A DNA stretch of 23,217 nucleotides from a virus: positions 1 through 23,217 of IMG/VR virus record IMGVR_UViG_3300029448_000466. The stretch is one strand, 5' to 3'. The notes beneath the pieces are model-generated. The model was not told the origin of the DNA, ran no database searches, and was given only the letters and a program-made list of their open reading frames with translations. Both the position numbers and the translations under genes were made by a program. Of the stretch, positions 1 to 5,846 are shown in pieces (positions within the stretch are counted from its first letter, which is position 1; each line of letters starts with the position of its first letter).

Positions 1-2
1 AG

Positions 3-770
3 GATAAAGCACCCGAGAAGCTCGTGTATGGCGTTATGAAGGAAGTTAGAGAGTTACCTAACGTAGGCCTTAGGGGTGATAAGTTCTTCGCACCAGAGGC
101 TACTGTGGGCGACTACGTGGATTACGATGGTTCTGTCTTGGTTGTTGACCCTTCAGGTCGTGGTCAGGATGAGACTGCCTACGCTGTCGTAAAGATGCTC
201 AATGGTTACTTATATGTAGCTGATTGTGCAGGTATTGAAGGGGGTTATAGCGAAAAGACCTTAACTGCCCTAGCTAATATAGCTAAAGATCATAAGGTAA
301 ATGTAGTTCTCATCGAGAGTAACTTTGGTGATGGTATGTTTACTGAACTTATTAAACCGTTTTTGAAGAAGATATATCCCGTTACTACAGAGGAAGTGAG
401 ACACAGCAAGCAGAAAGAGTTGCGTATTATTGATACGCTTGAGCCAGTGATGAACCAGCACAAGCTTATTATTGATCCGAAAGTCATTCAACAAGATTTC
501 GATAGTGTCCAACATCATCCTCCTGAGAAAGCCCAGAGGTATATGCTCACTTACCAGATGACACGAGTTACCAAACAACGAGGAGCTTTGGCTCACGATG
601 ATAGACTCGATGCTCTGGCTATGGGGGTGGCCTACTGGGTAGAACAGATGGCTGCGGATGTTGATGAGGAGATGAAAGAGCGTAAACATCAGATGTTGAT
701 GGATGCCCTTGATCAGTTCCAGAATGGCTACAACGTCAACGCACCTCAAAGGAGTAACACATGGATATAG
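3..770 (+). CDS. terL: Terminase large subunit, C-terminal nuclease part (5' end outside window)
   Basis: This is the C-terminal part of the DNA-packaging motor protein (T7 gp19 type), which cuts concatemeric phage DNA and drives it into the prohead. The frame is open from the first bases of the window, so the true start lies upstream; the GTG at 24 is internal. The visible part is the RNase H-like nuclease: VVDPSGRGQDET carries the first catalytic aspartate, the IESNFGDG strand follows, and HDDRLDAL supplies the late acidic residues. The ATPase Walker motifs would be upstream. The last 10 bases overlap the next gene. In T7 this gene sits near the right genome end, which fits the non-coding, early-gene region that follows about 2 kb on. 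The family assignment is strong. Confidence 0.93.
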   Translation, partial: DKAPEKLVYGVMKEVRELPNVGLRGDKFFAPEATVGDYVDYDGSVLVVDPSGRGQDETAYAVVKMLNGYLYVADCAGIEGGYSEKTLTALANIAKDHKVNVVLIESNFGDGMFTELIKPFLKKIYPVTTEEVRHSKQKELRIIDTLEPVMNQHKLIIDPKVIQQDFDSVQHHPPEKAQRYMLTYQMTRVTKQRGALAHDDRLDALAMGVAYWVEQMAADVDEEMKERKHQMLMDALDQFQNGYNVNAPQRSNTWI

Positions 771-1072
771 ATGTAGTACCAATGGTAAGACTAACTTGGC
801 GAGATGCTCAAGACTCTGACGGAGCTTGGACACCCATAGAAGATATACTAGGACATGAGTGTGCGGTGTGTCAGGAAGTGGGTTGGTTAGTATACAACGA
901 CACAGAAAAAGTCATCATCATGCGATCCCGCATTGTAGCAGAAGAACTACAAGAAGGAGGCGCTCATATAGCCATACCCAACTCATGGGTAGTCAAAATA
1001 GAAGAGTTAAAAGTACATGAAGATAAAACTAATGTGCTGCTTAATACTTATCAGTCCGTTCACGCTAGCTAG
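761..1072 (+). CDS. Small conserved phage protein, unknown function
   Basis: This 103-residue soluble protein has no signal peptide or membrane segment. The ATG at 761 lies inside the terminase 3' end, with a good Shine-Dalgarno (AAAGGAG) about 8 bases upstream, which supports this start and translational coupling to terminase. The pattern (LTWRDAQDSDGAWTPIED, then a cysteine pair in HECAVCQEVGW, then HIAIPNSWVVKIEEL) resembles a family of roughly 80-100 residue phage proteins whose function is unknown to me. The C-terminal 18 residues overlap the next gene and look unconstrained. I do not assign a role. Confidence 0.75.
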   Translation: MDIDVVPMVRLTWRDAQDSDGAWTPIEDILGHECAVCQEVGWLVYNDTEKVIIMRSRIVAEELQEGGAHIAIPNSWVVKIEELKVHEDKTNVLLNTYQSVHAS

Positions 1073-1583
1073 TGAAGCTACTGTAGGAGACTTTGGTACT
1101 AATCAGCAAGCAGAGACTATTACAACTACAACCGAAACTACCGTAAACCAAAAGGGTACACCAGTTTCCACTGCGGTATCCCCCTCAACTCCCACGTATC
1201 AAGCAGATACTTGTATCGTTACTTCAGGTGCAGGTATGCAAACCCTACAGATAGGCTTCTCTACTTCTAAGATGGAGGTAGATGAGAACTGTGAGCGACT
1301 AAAGCTCAGTAGGCAGCTTGCAACGCTAGGACTTAAGGTGGCTGCCACCAGTGTTCTCTGTCAAGACCCTAGGGTTTGGTGGGCTATGCGTAATGCACAG
1401 ACCCCTTGCCCAATAAAAGGACTCATTGGAGATGAAGCACTTGAATATTATACGCAACACCCTGAGTTTGTCCCTGTTGCTCCTGTTATTGTTACCAAGG
1501 ACAGCTCATGCTCAGGCAAACGATTACGATATGACCCAGTTAAGCGAAAGTACGTCCGTAATAAGGAATGTGATAACGACTAA
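1017..1583 (+). CDS. Secreted cysteine-containing phage protein, unknown function
   Basis: This 188-residue protein has a clear export signal: a basic start (MKIK), the hydrophobic run LMCCLILISPFTLA and a likely signal peptidase I site after LAS. The cysteines sit inside the hydrophobic core, so I do not read them as a lipobox. A Thr/Ser-rich low-complexity linker (about residues 30-60) precedes a folded region with spaced cysteines (VDENCERLKLSRQL, VLCQDPRVWWAM, TPCPIKG) and a basic, two-cysteine tail. Cysteines suit a periplasmic location with disulfides. The start overlaps the preceding gene by 56 bases and has a poor ribosome site. The last 152 bases overlap the next gene in another frame. 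Position after terminase makes a lysis or envelope role possible, but nothing proves it. Confidence 0.7.
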   Translation: MKIKLMCCLILISPFTLASEATVGDFGTNQQAETITTTTETTVNQKGTPVSTAVSPSTPTYQADTCIVTSGAGMQTLQIGFSTSKMEVDENCERLKLSRQLATLGLKVAATSVLCQDPRVWWAMRNAQTPCPIKGLIGDEALEYYTQHPEFVPVAPVIVTKDSSCSGKRLRYDPVKRKYVRNKECDND

Positions 1584-2265
1584 CGTCCAAGAGTACATCC
1601 AATGGACATCACAGTCTATGCAAGATGGGACTACCATTATCTACAATAACGAAGATGGTACGGAATATGAACTAACTGCGGAACAGACGCAAGCCTTTAA
1701 CCAAGCTTATGCTGATGGTTTAGCGAACAGCACTCCAGAGGCTCTCACAGCCGTTCTACTGAACGATATGATTGACCTAGAGCAGACTACCTATGAGGAG
1801 GAGAAAAGCTCTCTAATCGAAGCTGCGAGCGAGATACAGGCAGTCATAGAGGTAGCTGAGATTCTTGTCGTTGGAGATCAACAAGCAAAGATCAATGCAG
1901 AGGCATATGCAGTTGAGAATGATTTAACAGAGATCAAAGAAACTACACGTAAAGATTTCAATACTTCCATAGACGGAATGCTAGAAGCAAGCATGACAAA
2001 GAACATGATTGAGGCTTATGCTCAAGATAGCTTTGTTATAGACACCATAGCTAACTCATTCATGTCTACAGAGTCTATTACGGACTTCTTTACTAATGCT
2101 CAAATCTCTATTGATGAATTATCACCCACTTATCTTGTTGTAGAGTGGGATGCAGCTATTGTGGGTATTGAGAGTGTTATGTTCAATATGTACTCAAATG
2201 ACCCTTACGGAGATGAATTACAAATAATACCAATGCCTAGACCAGAACCCATAGGAGAGCAGTAA
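1432..2265 (+). CDS. Secreted phage protein with signal peptide, unknown function
   Basis: The frame is open from a TTG at 1426, but I choose the ATG at 1432, which has AAGGA ten bases upstream. The protein (277 residues) begins with a textbook signal peptide: MKHLNIIRNTLSL, a run of seven leucines, then PRTAHA with an AHA|QA cleavage site. The mature part is acidic, mostly predicted helical, with long Glu/Ala/Gln-rich stretches around residues 80-180 and a proline-rich end (IPMPRPEPIGEQ). It has no cysteines. It is therefore probably periplasmic or released. The coding start lies inside the preceding secreted-protein gene, an unusually long overlap. Its stop overlaps the next start (TAATG), so the downstream membrane protein is coupled to it. 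I do not recognise the family. Confidence 0.75.
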   Translation: MKHLNIIRNTLSLSLLLLLLLPRTAHAQANDYDMTQLSESTSVIRNVITTNVQEYIQWTSQSMQDGTTIIYNNEDGTEYELTAEQTQAFNQAYADGLANSTPEALTAVLLNDMIDLEQTTYEEEKSSLIEAASEIQAVIEVAEILVVGDQQAKINAEAYAVENDLTEIKETTRKDFNTSIDGMLEASMTKNMIEAYAQDSFVIDTIANSFMSTESITDFFTNAQISIDELSPTYLVVEWDAAIVGIESVMFNMYSNDPYGDELQIIPMPRPEPIGEQ

Positions 2266-2648
2266 TGGAAGTTAAAGATATAGCAGTTTGGATAGGTATT
2301 GCCTCCTCGATTGGAGGTGTAGCTGTAGGGTATGGTACTCTGACTGAGAAGGTGTCTACACTAGAGAAAGCTACAGATGCCACACACCTTGAAGCTAGAC
2401 TAACCAAGCTTGAGGTGAGAATTGAAGATAATGACATAGGTCACATAGGTAAAGAGATACAACAATTAAGAGGTGAACATGAAAAACTTGTGCAAAAAGT
2501 TGAAGGCATTCGCATCCCGAGTACGGTCAGCATTAAGTCGGATGTACGTCTACTGCAAGAACAAATTAAAGACGTTAGGGTCGGCATTGAAAAGGTGGGT
2601 GAAAGCATTAAAGCGGTAGAAAATAAGCCCTCTAATCCACTTTTGTAA
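2265..2648 (+). CDS. Membrane-anchored coiled-coil protein (spanin or holin candidate)
   Basis: This 127-residue protein has one N-terminal membrane segment (IAVWIGIASSIGGVAVGYG, residues about 6-24) followed by a charged helical region with heptad-like spacing (VSTLEKATDATHLEARLTKL, then residues 60-115). A short N-terminus, one transmembrane helix and a long coiled coil is the layout of inner-membrane spanins, and also of some small phage membrane proteins near lysis genes. The start overlaps the previous stop by one base (TAATG), which implies coupled translation with the secreted protein upstream. It is the last gene before the non-coding genome-end region. Function is inferred from topology and place only; a holin would more often have further membrane spans. 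Confidence 0.7.
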   Translation: MEVKDIAVWIGIASSIGGVAVGYGTLTEKVSTLEKATDATHLEARLTKLEVRIEDNDIGHIGKEIQQLRGEHEKLVQKVEGIRIPSTVSIKSDVRLLQEQIKDVRVGIEKVGESIKAVENKPSNPLL

Positions 2649-2669
2649 GTCATTGATATTAGGGGGTAG

Positions 2670-2689
2670 TTTCTAAAGTACCTATTGTG
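2670..2689 (+). promoter_or_regulatory. Putative phage RNA polymerase promoter, copy 1
   Basis: The 20-mer TTTCTAAAGTACCTATTGTG recurs at 10335 (one mismatch) and 16684 (identical). Its CTATTG end resembles the CTATAG core of T7-class promoters, with the G as likely +1 (2687). It lies just after the last late gene, as T7 places promoters near its genome ends. Promoter function is inferred from repetition and placement. Confidence 0.65.
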
Positions 2690-2722
2690 CCTAGAGACCC
2701 CCCCCCGTTCACATATATATAT

Positions 2723-2762
2723 AGTATACTATAGTATACTTAAGGATACCTTAAGGATACCT
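2723..2762 (+). repeat. Tandem 10-bp and 11-bp phased repeats
   Basis: Two copies of the palindrome AGTATACT start at 2723 and 2733, ten bases apart. They are followed at once by two perfect head-to-tail copies of TAAGGATACCT at 2741 and 2752. The spacing equals one helical turn, which suits a protein-binding array, for example for terminase or a regulator. The role is unknown. Confidence 0.7.
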
Positions 2763-2790
2763 TTAGGGTTCTTATAGTCGGTTAGAAATC

Positions 2791-2820
2791 CAGTGTAGGG
2801 GACTGTGGGTGACTGTGGGG
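2791..2820 (+). repeat. Three 10-bp G-rich phased repeats
   Basis: CAGTGTAGGG, GACTGTGGGT and GACTGTGGGG follow each other without gaps. The second and third differ at one base. The phasing matches the neighbouring repeats at 2723-2762 and the region is non-coding, so a binding array near the genome end is plausible. Confidence 0.6.
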
Positions 2821-2914
2821 TCTTTGGTGTTCTATAGACCTACTACTTATGATCCCTCCTTGTGATCAATACTGAACCATATTTACTCAGAAAAATCTGA
2901 GGTGGTATACGTAT

Positions 2915-3046
2915 ATGCGTCAGCGTAAAAATCCCCCCTGCCATGCTTGCCATTTACACACAAAAGACACGCGACACGCCACACACTATTGCAATGATCG
3001 CTACAGCCAGCCATTCACAAAGGATATTAAAACCGTTTACAGTTGA
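2915..3046 (+). CDS. Possible 43-residue zinc-finger-like early protein
   Basis: A small open frame begins at the ATG at 2915, preceded by GAGGTGG at a good distance (about 10 bases). The product starts MRQRKNPPCHACHLH and has a CxxC pair (C9, C12), histidines at 13, 15, 21 and 24, and a further cysteine (C26) in HYCNDR, a layout that could bind one zinc ion. It is basic and short, like many early phage host-interaction proteins. It stands alone upstream of the other early genes and lacks their GCGAGG leader. The cysteine/histidine spacing and ribosome site are the only evidence; it may be chance coding in a non-coding region. Confidence 0.4.
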   Translation: MRQRKNPPCHACHLHTKDTRHATHYCNDRYSQPFTKDIKTVYS

Positions 3047-3091
3047 TTGATCAGCATTAACGATTGATCTTGGCTTATTGATCTGTATTAG

Positions 3092-3119
3092 TTGTCTATC
3101 TGTATTTGAGTTTTATTAA
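3092..3119 (+). promoter_or_regulatory. Possible host sigma70 early promoter
   Basis: TTGTCT (3092-3097) and TATTAA (3114-3119) are separated by 16 bases in AT-rich DNA about 105 bases before the first leader-bearing early gene. Several other AT-rich hexamers nearby could serve as well, so the position is tentative. Confidence 0.25.
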
Positions 3120-3223
3120 TTTTTTTCATTCATTAACTATTTGTAATGTTAAACTACTTGCAGACACAAAAGTCCTTTGCTAACCTTCACAACATCAACT
3201 AATCAATCAGCGAGGCTTCACCT

Positions 3224-3451
3224 ATGTCAAACTTATATCCACAAACGAAAGACGAATATCAAGTAACTGATCACCAAGCATCTGAGGATGATCCAAATAG
3301 AACTTATACTATCTGGTTAAGCAGTAGTGAAGTGAGAGACTTATTCAGCAATAACGATCAAGTAAGTAGCATTAGCGAACACTTTATAGAGTCTTTTCCA
3401 AGACGCTACACTGTAAGAGCCGTAAGCGATATTTACAAAAAACGATCTTAA
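3224..3451 (+). CDS. Small early phage protein, unknown function
   Basis: This 75-residue acidic protein has no membrane segment or cysteines. The sequence TYTIWLSSSEVRDLF reads as a beta strand followed by a helix, and the C-terminus (RYTVRAVSDIYKKRS) is basic. The ATG at 3224 is preceded by AGCGAGG, the leader element shared by many early genes here. It is the first gene of the early block and is followed by a hairpin and a 84-base gap before the next gene. By analogy with T7 class I genes it may act on host functions, but no family is recognised. Confidence 0.7.
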   Translation: MSNLYPQTKDEYQVTDHQASEDDPNRTYTIWLSSSEVRDLFSNNDQVSSISEHFIESFPRRYTVRAVSDIYKKRS

Positions 3452-3466
3452 GTAACCACATAGTAG

Positions 3467-3484
3467 GCACTCTTTCGGGAGTGT
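3467..3484 (+). terminator. Hairpin after first early gene (weak terminator or RNA-processing site)
   Basis: CACTC (3468-3472) pairs with GAGTG (3479-3483) around a TTCG loop closed by a T-G pair, with a further G-T pair outside. No T-tract follows directly, so it may attenuate, stabilise or be a processing site rather than terminate fully. Confidence 0.4.
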
Positions 3485-3535
3485 CTGCCATTGTAGTTAT
3501 TTATTAACCAGTAACACAATCAGCGAGGTTATCCA

Positions 3536-3691
3536 ATGAAAACATATAACGTAGTTTTATTATCTAATATCTGGAAAGACGGGCGCTCAATCATTGCTAA
3601 AGACGTTAGCATTGAAAAGGCTGAAAGCTTGCATTTTTACTATTCTCAGGTCAAAAAAGCAGACTGCACTATTGAGGAGGTCACCCAATGA
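3536..3691 (+). CDS. Small early phage protein, unknown function (51 aa)
   Basis: The frame starts at an ATG with the shared leader CAGCGAGGTTATCCA just upstream. The 51-residue product begins MKTYNVVLLSNIWKDGRS and ends CTIEEVTQ; it reads as strand, loop, strand (SIIAKDVS) and a helix, a compact soluble fold. Its stop overlaps the next start (ATGA), and the next gene's ribosome site (GAGGAGG) is inside its last codons, so the two are translationally coupled. No family recognised. Confidence 0.65.
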   Translation: MKTYNVVLLSNIWKDGRSIIAKDVSIEKAESLHFYYSQVKKADCTIEEVTQ

Positions 3692-3825
3692 AATACCGTC
3701 ACGCAGTACGCAACCATACACTAAAGATTCACCACAGAAACCAGCTACTAAAAGAGATCATCTCTGCGATATTAGTCTTAACAATGGCTGGCGCTATTGG
3801 CGCAATGATGGCTCTAGCAATTTAA
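3688..3825 (+). CDS. Small early single-span membrane protein (45 aa)
   Basis: The product has a basic, histidine-rich N-terminus (MKYRHAVRNHTLKIHHRN) and then one hydrophobic helix (about residues 24-45, IISAILVLTMAGAIGAMM) that runs to the C-terminus. It starts in an ATGA overlap with the preceding gene and has GAGGAGG nine bases upstream. A basic head inside and a membrane tail suggests insertion in the inner membrane. Function unknown; it could alter host membrane or exclude superinfecting phage. Confidence 0.6.
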   Translation: MKYRHAVRNHTLKIHHRNQLLKEIISAILVLTMAGAIGAMMALAI

Positions 3826-3851
3826 TTTAAACTTACAACGAGGATATACCA

Positions 3852-4043
3852 ATGGCTAAACAATACGCATACTTTAACGAATTACCAGTTACTACTATTT
3901 TTTCTATGAATGGTAATCAATGGATTAAACAATCAACTAGAACGGCCAAGATAGTCAAGCCAGTAGAATATAGCAATAGCTGGTTTTATTTTGGCAATCG
4001 TGATCTTTGCATAGTCAATAATCATAGTAGATTAGCCGCCTAG
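3852..4043 (+). CDS. Small early phage protein, unknown function (63 aa)
   Basis: A basic, aromatic-rich soluble protein (MAKQYAYFNELPVTTIF, then NSWFYFGNRDLCIV), probably all-beta. The leader ACGAGGATATACCA before the ATG is nearly identical to that of the gene at 4118. After it comes a 74-base gap with a 6-bp stem (4054-4059 with 4078-4083) and the string TTATTAAC before the next leader, the same order seen between 3452 and 3535. Confidence 0.65.
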   Translation: MAKQYAYFNELPVTTIFSMNGNQWIKQSTRTAKIVKPVEYSNSWFYFGNRDLCIVNNHSRLAA

Positions 4044-4117
4044 TAATCAAATCGGTAAGTCTTGGCACTAGCTAGGGTTTACCAGTGTGATTATTAACTA
4101 ACAGCGAGGATATACCA

Positions 4118-4351
4118 ATGACTGACAACACATATAACGGATGGACTAACAGAGAAACATGGCTGATTAATTTATGGCTTGGCGATAGCTTCGAGCCTAA
4201 TATTAACGCTGATGACATTATAGCTCTAGTCGATGAATTATTTGAGCAAGCTAACATTCCTACAATGTGGCAGGATTTTATTGATTTAGCCGTTATTAAT
4301 TACGATGAGCTAGAAGAACATTATGCCGATGAGAGCGAAGTAGCCGCCTAA
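4118..4351 (+). CDS. NGWTNxETW-type small protein (DUF7249-like)
   Basis: This 77-residue acidic protein opens with YNGWTNRETWLINLWLGD, a signature I know from a widespread family of small proteins in phages, plasmids and some bacteria with the pattern NGWTNxETWxxxLW; I believe it is the DUF7249 group, but cannot check. The remainder is helical and acidic (DELFEQANI, YDELEEHYADE). The ATG follows CAGCGAGGATATACCA. The biochemical role of the family is unknown to me. Family membership is recognised by motif, not by a search. Confidence 0.75.
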   Translation: MTDNTYNGWTNRETWLINLWLGDSFEPNINADDIIALVDELFEQANIPTMWQDFIDLAVINYDELEEHYADESEVAA

Positions 4352-4388
4352 CACACACACAAACCCAAAACCACAGCGAGGTCACCCA

Positions 4389-4490
4389 ATGAACCGAGAA
4401 ACAATGCTAGATTTAGCCATTACTTCTACATATGTAGTATCCATCGTTTTTGCTTTGCAATTCCTTTTTAACATTATCTTCGGAGGTTAA
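4389..4490 (+). CDS. 33-residue early membrane peptide
   Basis: The ATG at 4389 follows CAGCGAGGTCACCCA, matching the leader of its neighbours. The product has ten mostly polar residues and then one hydrophobic helix (TYVVSIVFALQFLFNIIF). It ends within the ribosome-binding site (CGGAGG) of the next gene. Small single-span peptides of this kind are common in early phage regions; function unknown. Confidence 0.6.
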   Translation: MNRETMLDLAITSTYVVSIVFALQFLFNIIFGG

Positions 4491-4493
4491 ATA

Positions 4494-4631
4494 GTGGCTA
4501 AGCATCAAACCAAACCCATGGAAATTCGACAATCTGACCTGATCGCATTATGTCAAAGATTGCTAGACGATCCAACAACAACCACACTAATCAAAGAGCA
4601 AGCTAAAAAGATTTTAAGCGAGGTGAAATAA
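4494..4631 (+). CDS. Small early protein with GTG start (45 aa)
   Basis: The best start is GTG at 4494 with GGAGG eight bases upstream, stronger than the later in-frame ATG at 4518. The product is helical and amphipathic (MEIRQSDLIALCQRLLDD, then LIKEQAKKILSEVK), like a small helix-turn-helix or adaptor, but no family is recognised. Its last codons contain the AGCGAGGTGA leader of the next gene, and its stop overlaps that start (TAATG). Confidence 0.55.
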   Translation: MAKHQTKPMEIRQSDLIALCQRLLDDPTTTTLIKEQAKKILSEVK

Positions 4632-4894
4632 TGAGCATAACCAATACTCAAAAAATAGAAATAGCTAAAGATTTTGTTAATTTACACAGATACCAACTTG
4701 ACGAATGGCAACCACTTAATTTGCACGGTGATAAAAAATATTTACAAATTTATCACAATATGTTGGGCGGTATGTATGGAGGCACGGAGTATACCGCTGA
4801 GCAAAAAGGTGAAGACTCTGATTGTTTAGAGATTGAAATAGATAATTCTGATTCATTATCAGGATTAACAACTACTTTTGAATTACTAATTTAA
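4631..4894 (+). CDS. Small early phage protein, unknown function (87 aa)
   Basis: A soluble acidic protein with a helical N-terminus (TQKIEIAKDFVNLHRYQLDE), a central glycine- and tyrosine-rich region (NMLGGMYGGTEY) and an acidic strand-rich end (DCLEIEIDNSDS). The TAATG overlap with the preceding gene and the GCGAGGTGA leader support the start. No family recognised. Confidence 0.65.
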   Translation: MSITNTQKIEIAKDFVNLHRYQLDEWQPLNLHGDKKYLQIYHNMLGGMYGGTEYTAEQKGEDSDCLEIEIDNSDSLSGLTTTFELLI

Positions 4895-4909
4895 CAGCGA
4901 GGTGAAACC

Positions 4910-5065
4910 ATGCACATAGAGAAAATCATAGAGTCCCAAGAGATAAGCCTATACGAACACGTAAGGCACTTTATCATCACTCTACAGCACTTAGGCGTAG
5001 ACGATGATTCAATTCATTACAAACTATTATCAGCCATTGACGACAACATAAGCGAGGATGAGTAA
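4910..5065 (+). CDS. Small early acidic protein (51 aa)
   Basis: The ATG at 4910 follows AACAGCGAGGTGAAACC. The product is acidic and helical (MHIEKIIESQEISLYEHVRH, then a C-terminal stretch ending NISEDE). The codons for ISEDE at its end contain the AGCGAGG leader of the following gene, so two genes share this sequence as code and ribosome site. No family recognised. Confidence 0.6.
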   Translation: MHIEKIIESQEISLYEHVRHFIITLQHLGVDDDSIHYKLLSAIDDNISEDE

Positions 5066-5067
5066 CC

Positions 5068-5253
5068 ATGCCATCACCATACAGATACTTAGTTAGACAG
5101 ATCATTGACCTAGATACACAAGAGAAACTTCTCGAGCTATCACTGGCAATGGAAAACCTAAAGCGCAACAGCGTGATAACTGGCATTGAATACCACAAGC
5201 TCGACTCGATGGTACTCAATAAGATTACAGTCTTGAACGAGGTGAGAAAATGA
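5068..5253 (+). CDS. Small early helical protein (61 aa)
   Basis: A largely helical, charged protein (LVRQIIDLDTQEKLLELSLA, then IEYHKLDSMVLNKITVLNEV). The AGCGAGG leader is 11 bases before the ATG, a slightly long distance. Its end overlaps the next start by four bases (ATGA) and carries that gene's GAGGTGAG site. No family recognised. Confidence 0.6.
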   Translation: MPSPYRYLVRQIIDLDTQEKLLELSLAMENLKRNSVITGIEYHKLDSMVLNKITVLNEVRK

Positions 5254-5414
5254 AATTAGTAGACAACAAAGCATTCACAAGTCTCAGCGCAGATCAACGC
5301 GCGTTAATGTTGTGGCTGGCTGAATGTCCCGCACCAATTAAAGAGCTAATGCGCTATGAATACAGCGAGAAGCTAGAGATTGTTATTAGTCTAAAGAGGT
5401 CATCTTATGAATAG
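5250..5414 (+). CDS. Small early protein (54 aa)
   Basis: The start is an ATGA overlap with the preceding gene, with ACGAGGTGAG just upstream. The product (MKLVDNKAFTSLSADQRALM, then WLAECPAPIKELM) is helical with two basic regions. The 3' end overlaps the next gene by eight bases and holds its AGAGG site. No family recognised. Confidence 0.55.
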   Translation: MKLVDNKAFTSLSADQRALMLWLAECPAPIKELMRYEYSEKLEIVISLKRSSYE

Positions 5415-5622
5415 CTATAACCTATTTCTTGAAGCACTTAAAAAATACTTCACTGAGCCTGATAACCACAAGGCCGACCAGTATATAACAACGCTAGAAG
5501 TCCTAGCGCCAAGCCTAACACGCCTAGAGATTCACCGAGCTAGGCAACAGGCACAAATAGAAATCTATAGGGAGGCAAGGCATGGAACCCATGACAATAA
5601 ACATTCTAGTATTCTTAGCTAG
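5407..5622 (+). CDS. Small early helical protein (71 aa)
   Basis: A two- or three-helix protein (NSYNLFLEALKKYF, then TTLEVLAPSLTRLEIHRARQ) with a basic, glutamine-rich second half, consistent with a nucleic-acid or protein-binding helix pair. It starts after AAAGAGG within the preceding gene and overlaps the next small gene (5582) by 41 bases. No family recognised. Confidence 0.6.
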   Translation: MNSYNLFLEALKKYFTEPDNHKADQYITTLEVLAPSLTRLEIHRARQQAQIEIYREARHGTHDNKHSSILS

Positions 5623-5659
5623 TTGCTACGTGATCTGGGAGATTTACGATAATGATTGA
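5582..5659 (+). CDS. 25-residue early membrane peptide
   Basis: ATG at 5582 with GGGAGG seven bases upstream encodes a peptide that is almost entirely one hydrophobic helix (TINILVFLASCYVIWEIY) with an acidic end. It overlaps the genes on both sides (41 and 8 bases), typical of compressed early phage DNA. The good ribosome site is the main support. Confidence 0.45.
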   Translation: MEPMTINILVFLASCYVIWEIYDND

Positions 5660-5846
5660 TCGCATACCGAGATACACCGACAAGCAACGACAGAAGCTGG
5701 TCAACTGGATAACAGAGCGTGATCTTGGTAGATGTACTTTTATTCATGGTATCTTGTGGCTTGATGCACCTGATGAGTCGTTAATGTTCACCAGCTTCAA
5801 AGACCTCAAAGAATACGCACGACAGCGGGGGGTTGCTCATGGGTAA
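5652..5846 (+). CDS. Small early protein (64 aa)
   Basis: A soluble, basic protein (MIDRIPRYTDKQRQKLVNWI, later GRCTFIHGILWLDAPDE). Ribosome site is weak (GGGAGAT, 10 bases before the ATG), so it may rely on coupling to the 25-residue peptide gene it overlaps. It overlaps the next gene by eight bases. No family recognised. Confidence 0.55.
   Translation: MIDRIPRYTDKQRQKLVNWITERDLGRCTFIHGILWLDAPDESLMFTSFKDLKEYARQRGVAHG

Larger units (their letters stand above)
2649..3223 (+). other. Genome-end region between late and early genes (mostly non-coding)
   Basis: This 575-base stretch separates the terminase/lysis side from the first early genes and is where T7-like phages carry their terminal repeat and early promoters. 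It holds a phage promoter copy at 2670-2689, a run of ten C at about 2696-2705, an alternating TA tract at 2713-2722, phased repeats at 2723-2762 and 2791-2820, and a possible 43-codon gene at 2915-3046. From about 3050 the sequence is AT-rich and looks like host-promoter DNA. No other convincing gene is seen on either strand. Which bases form the terminal repeat cannot be read from a single joined copy. Confidence 0.6.

Noticed and set aside
270-833. 187-codon open frame on the minus strand
   Set aside because: It lies opposite the well-supported terminase gene, has no ribosome site or recognisable motif, and is a shadow of that gene.
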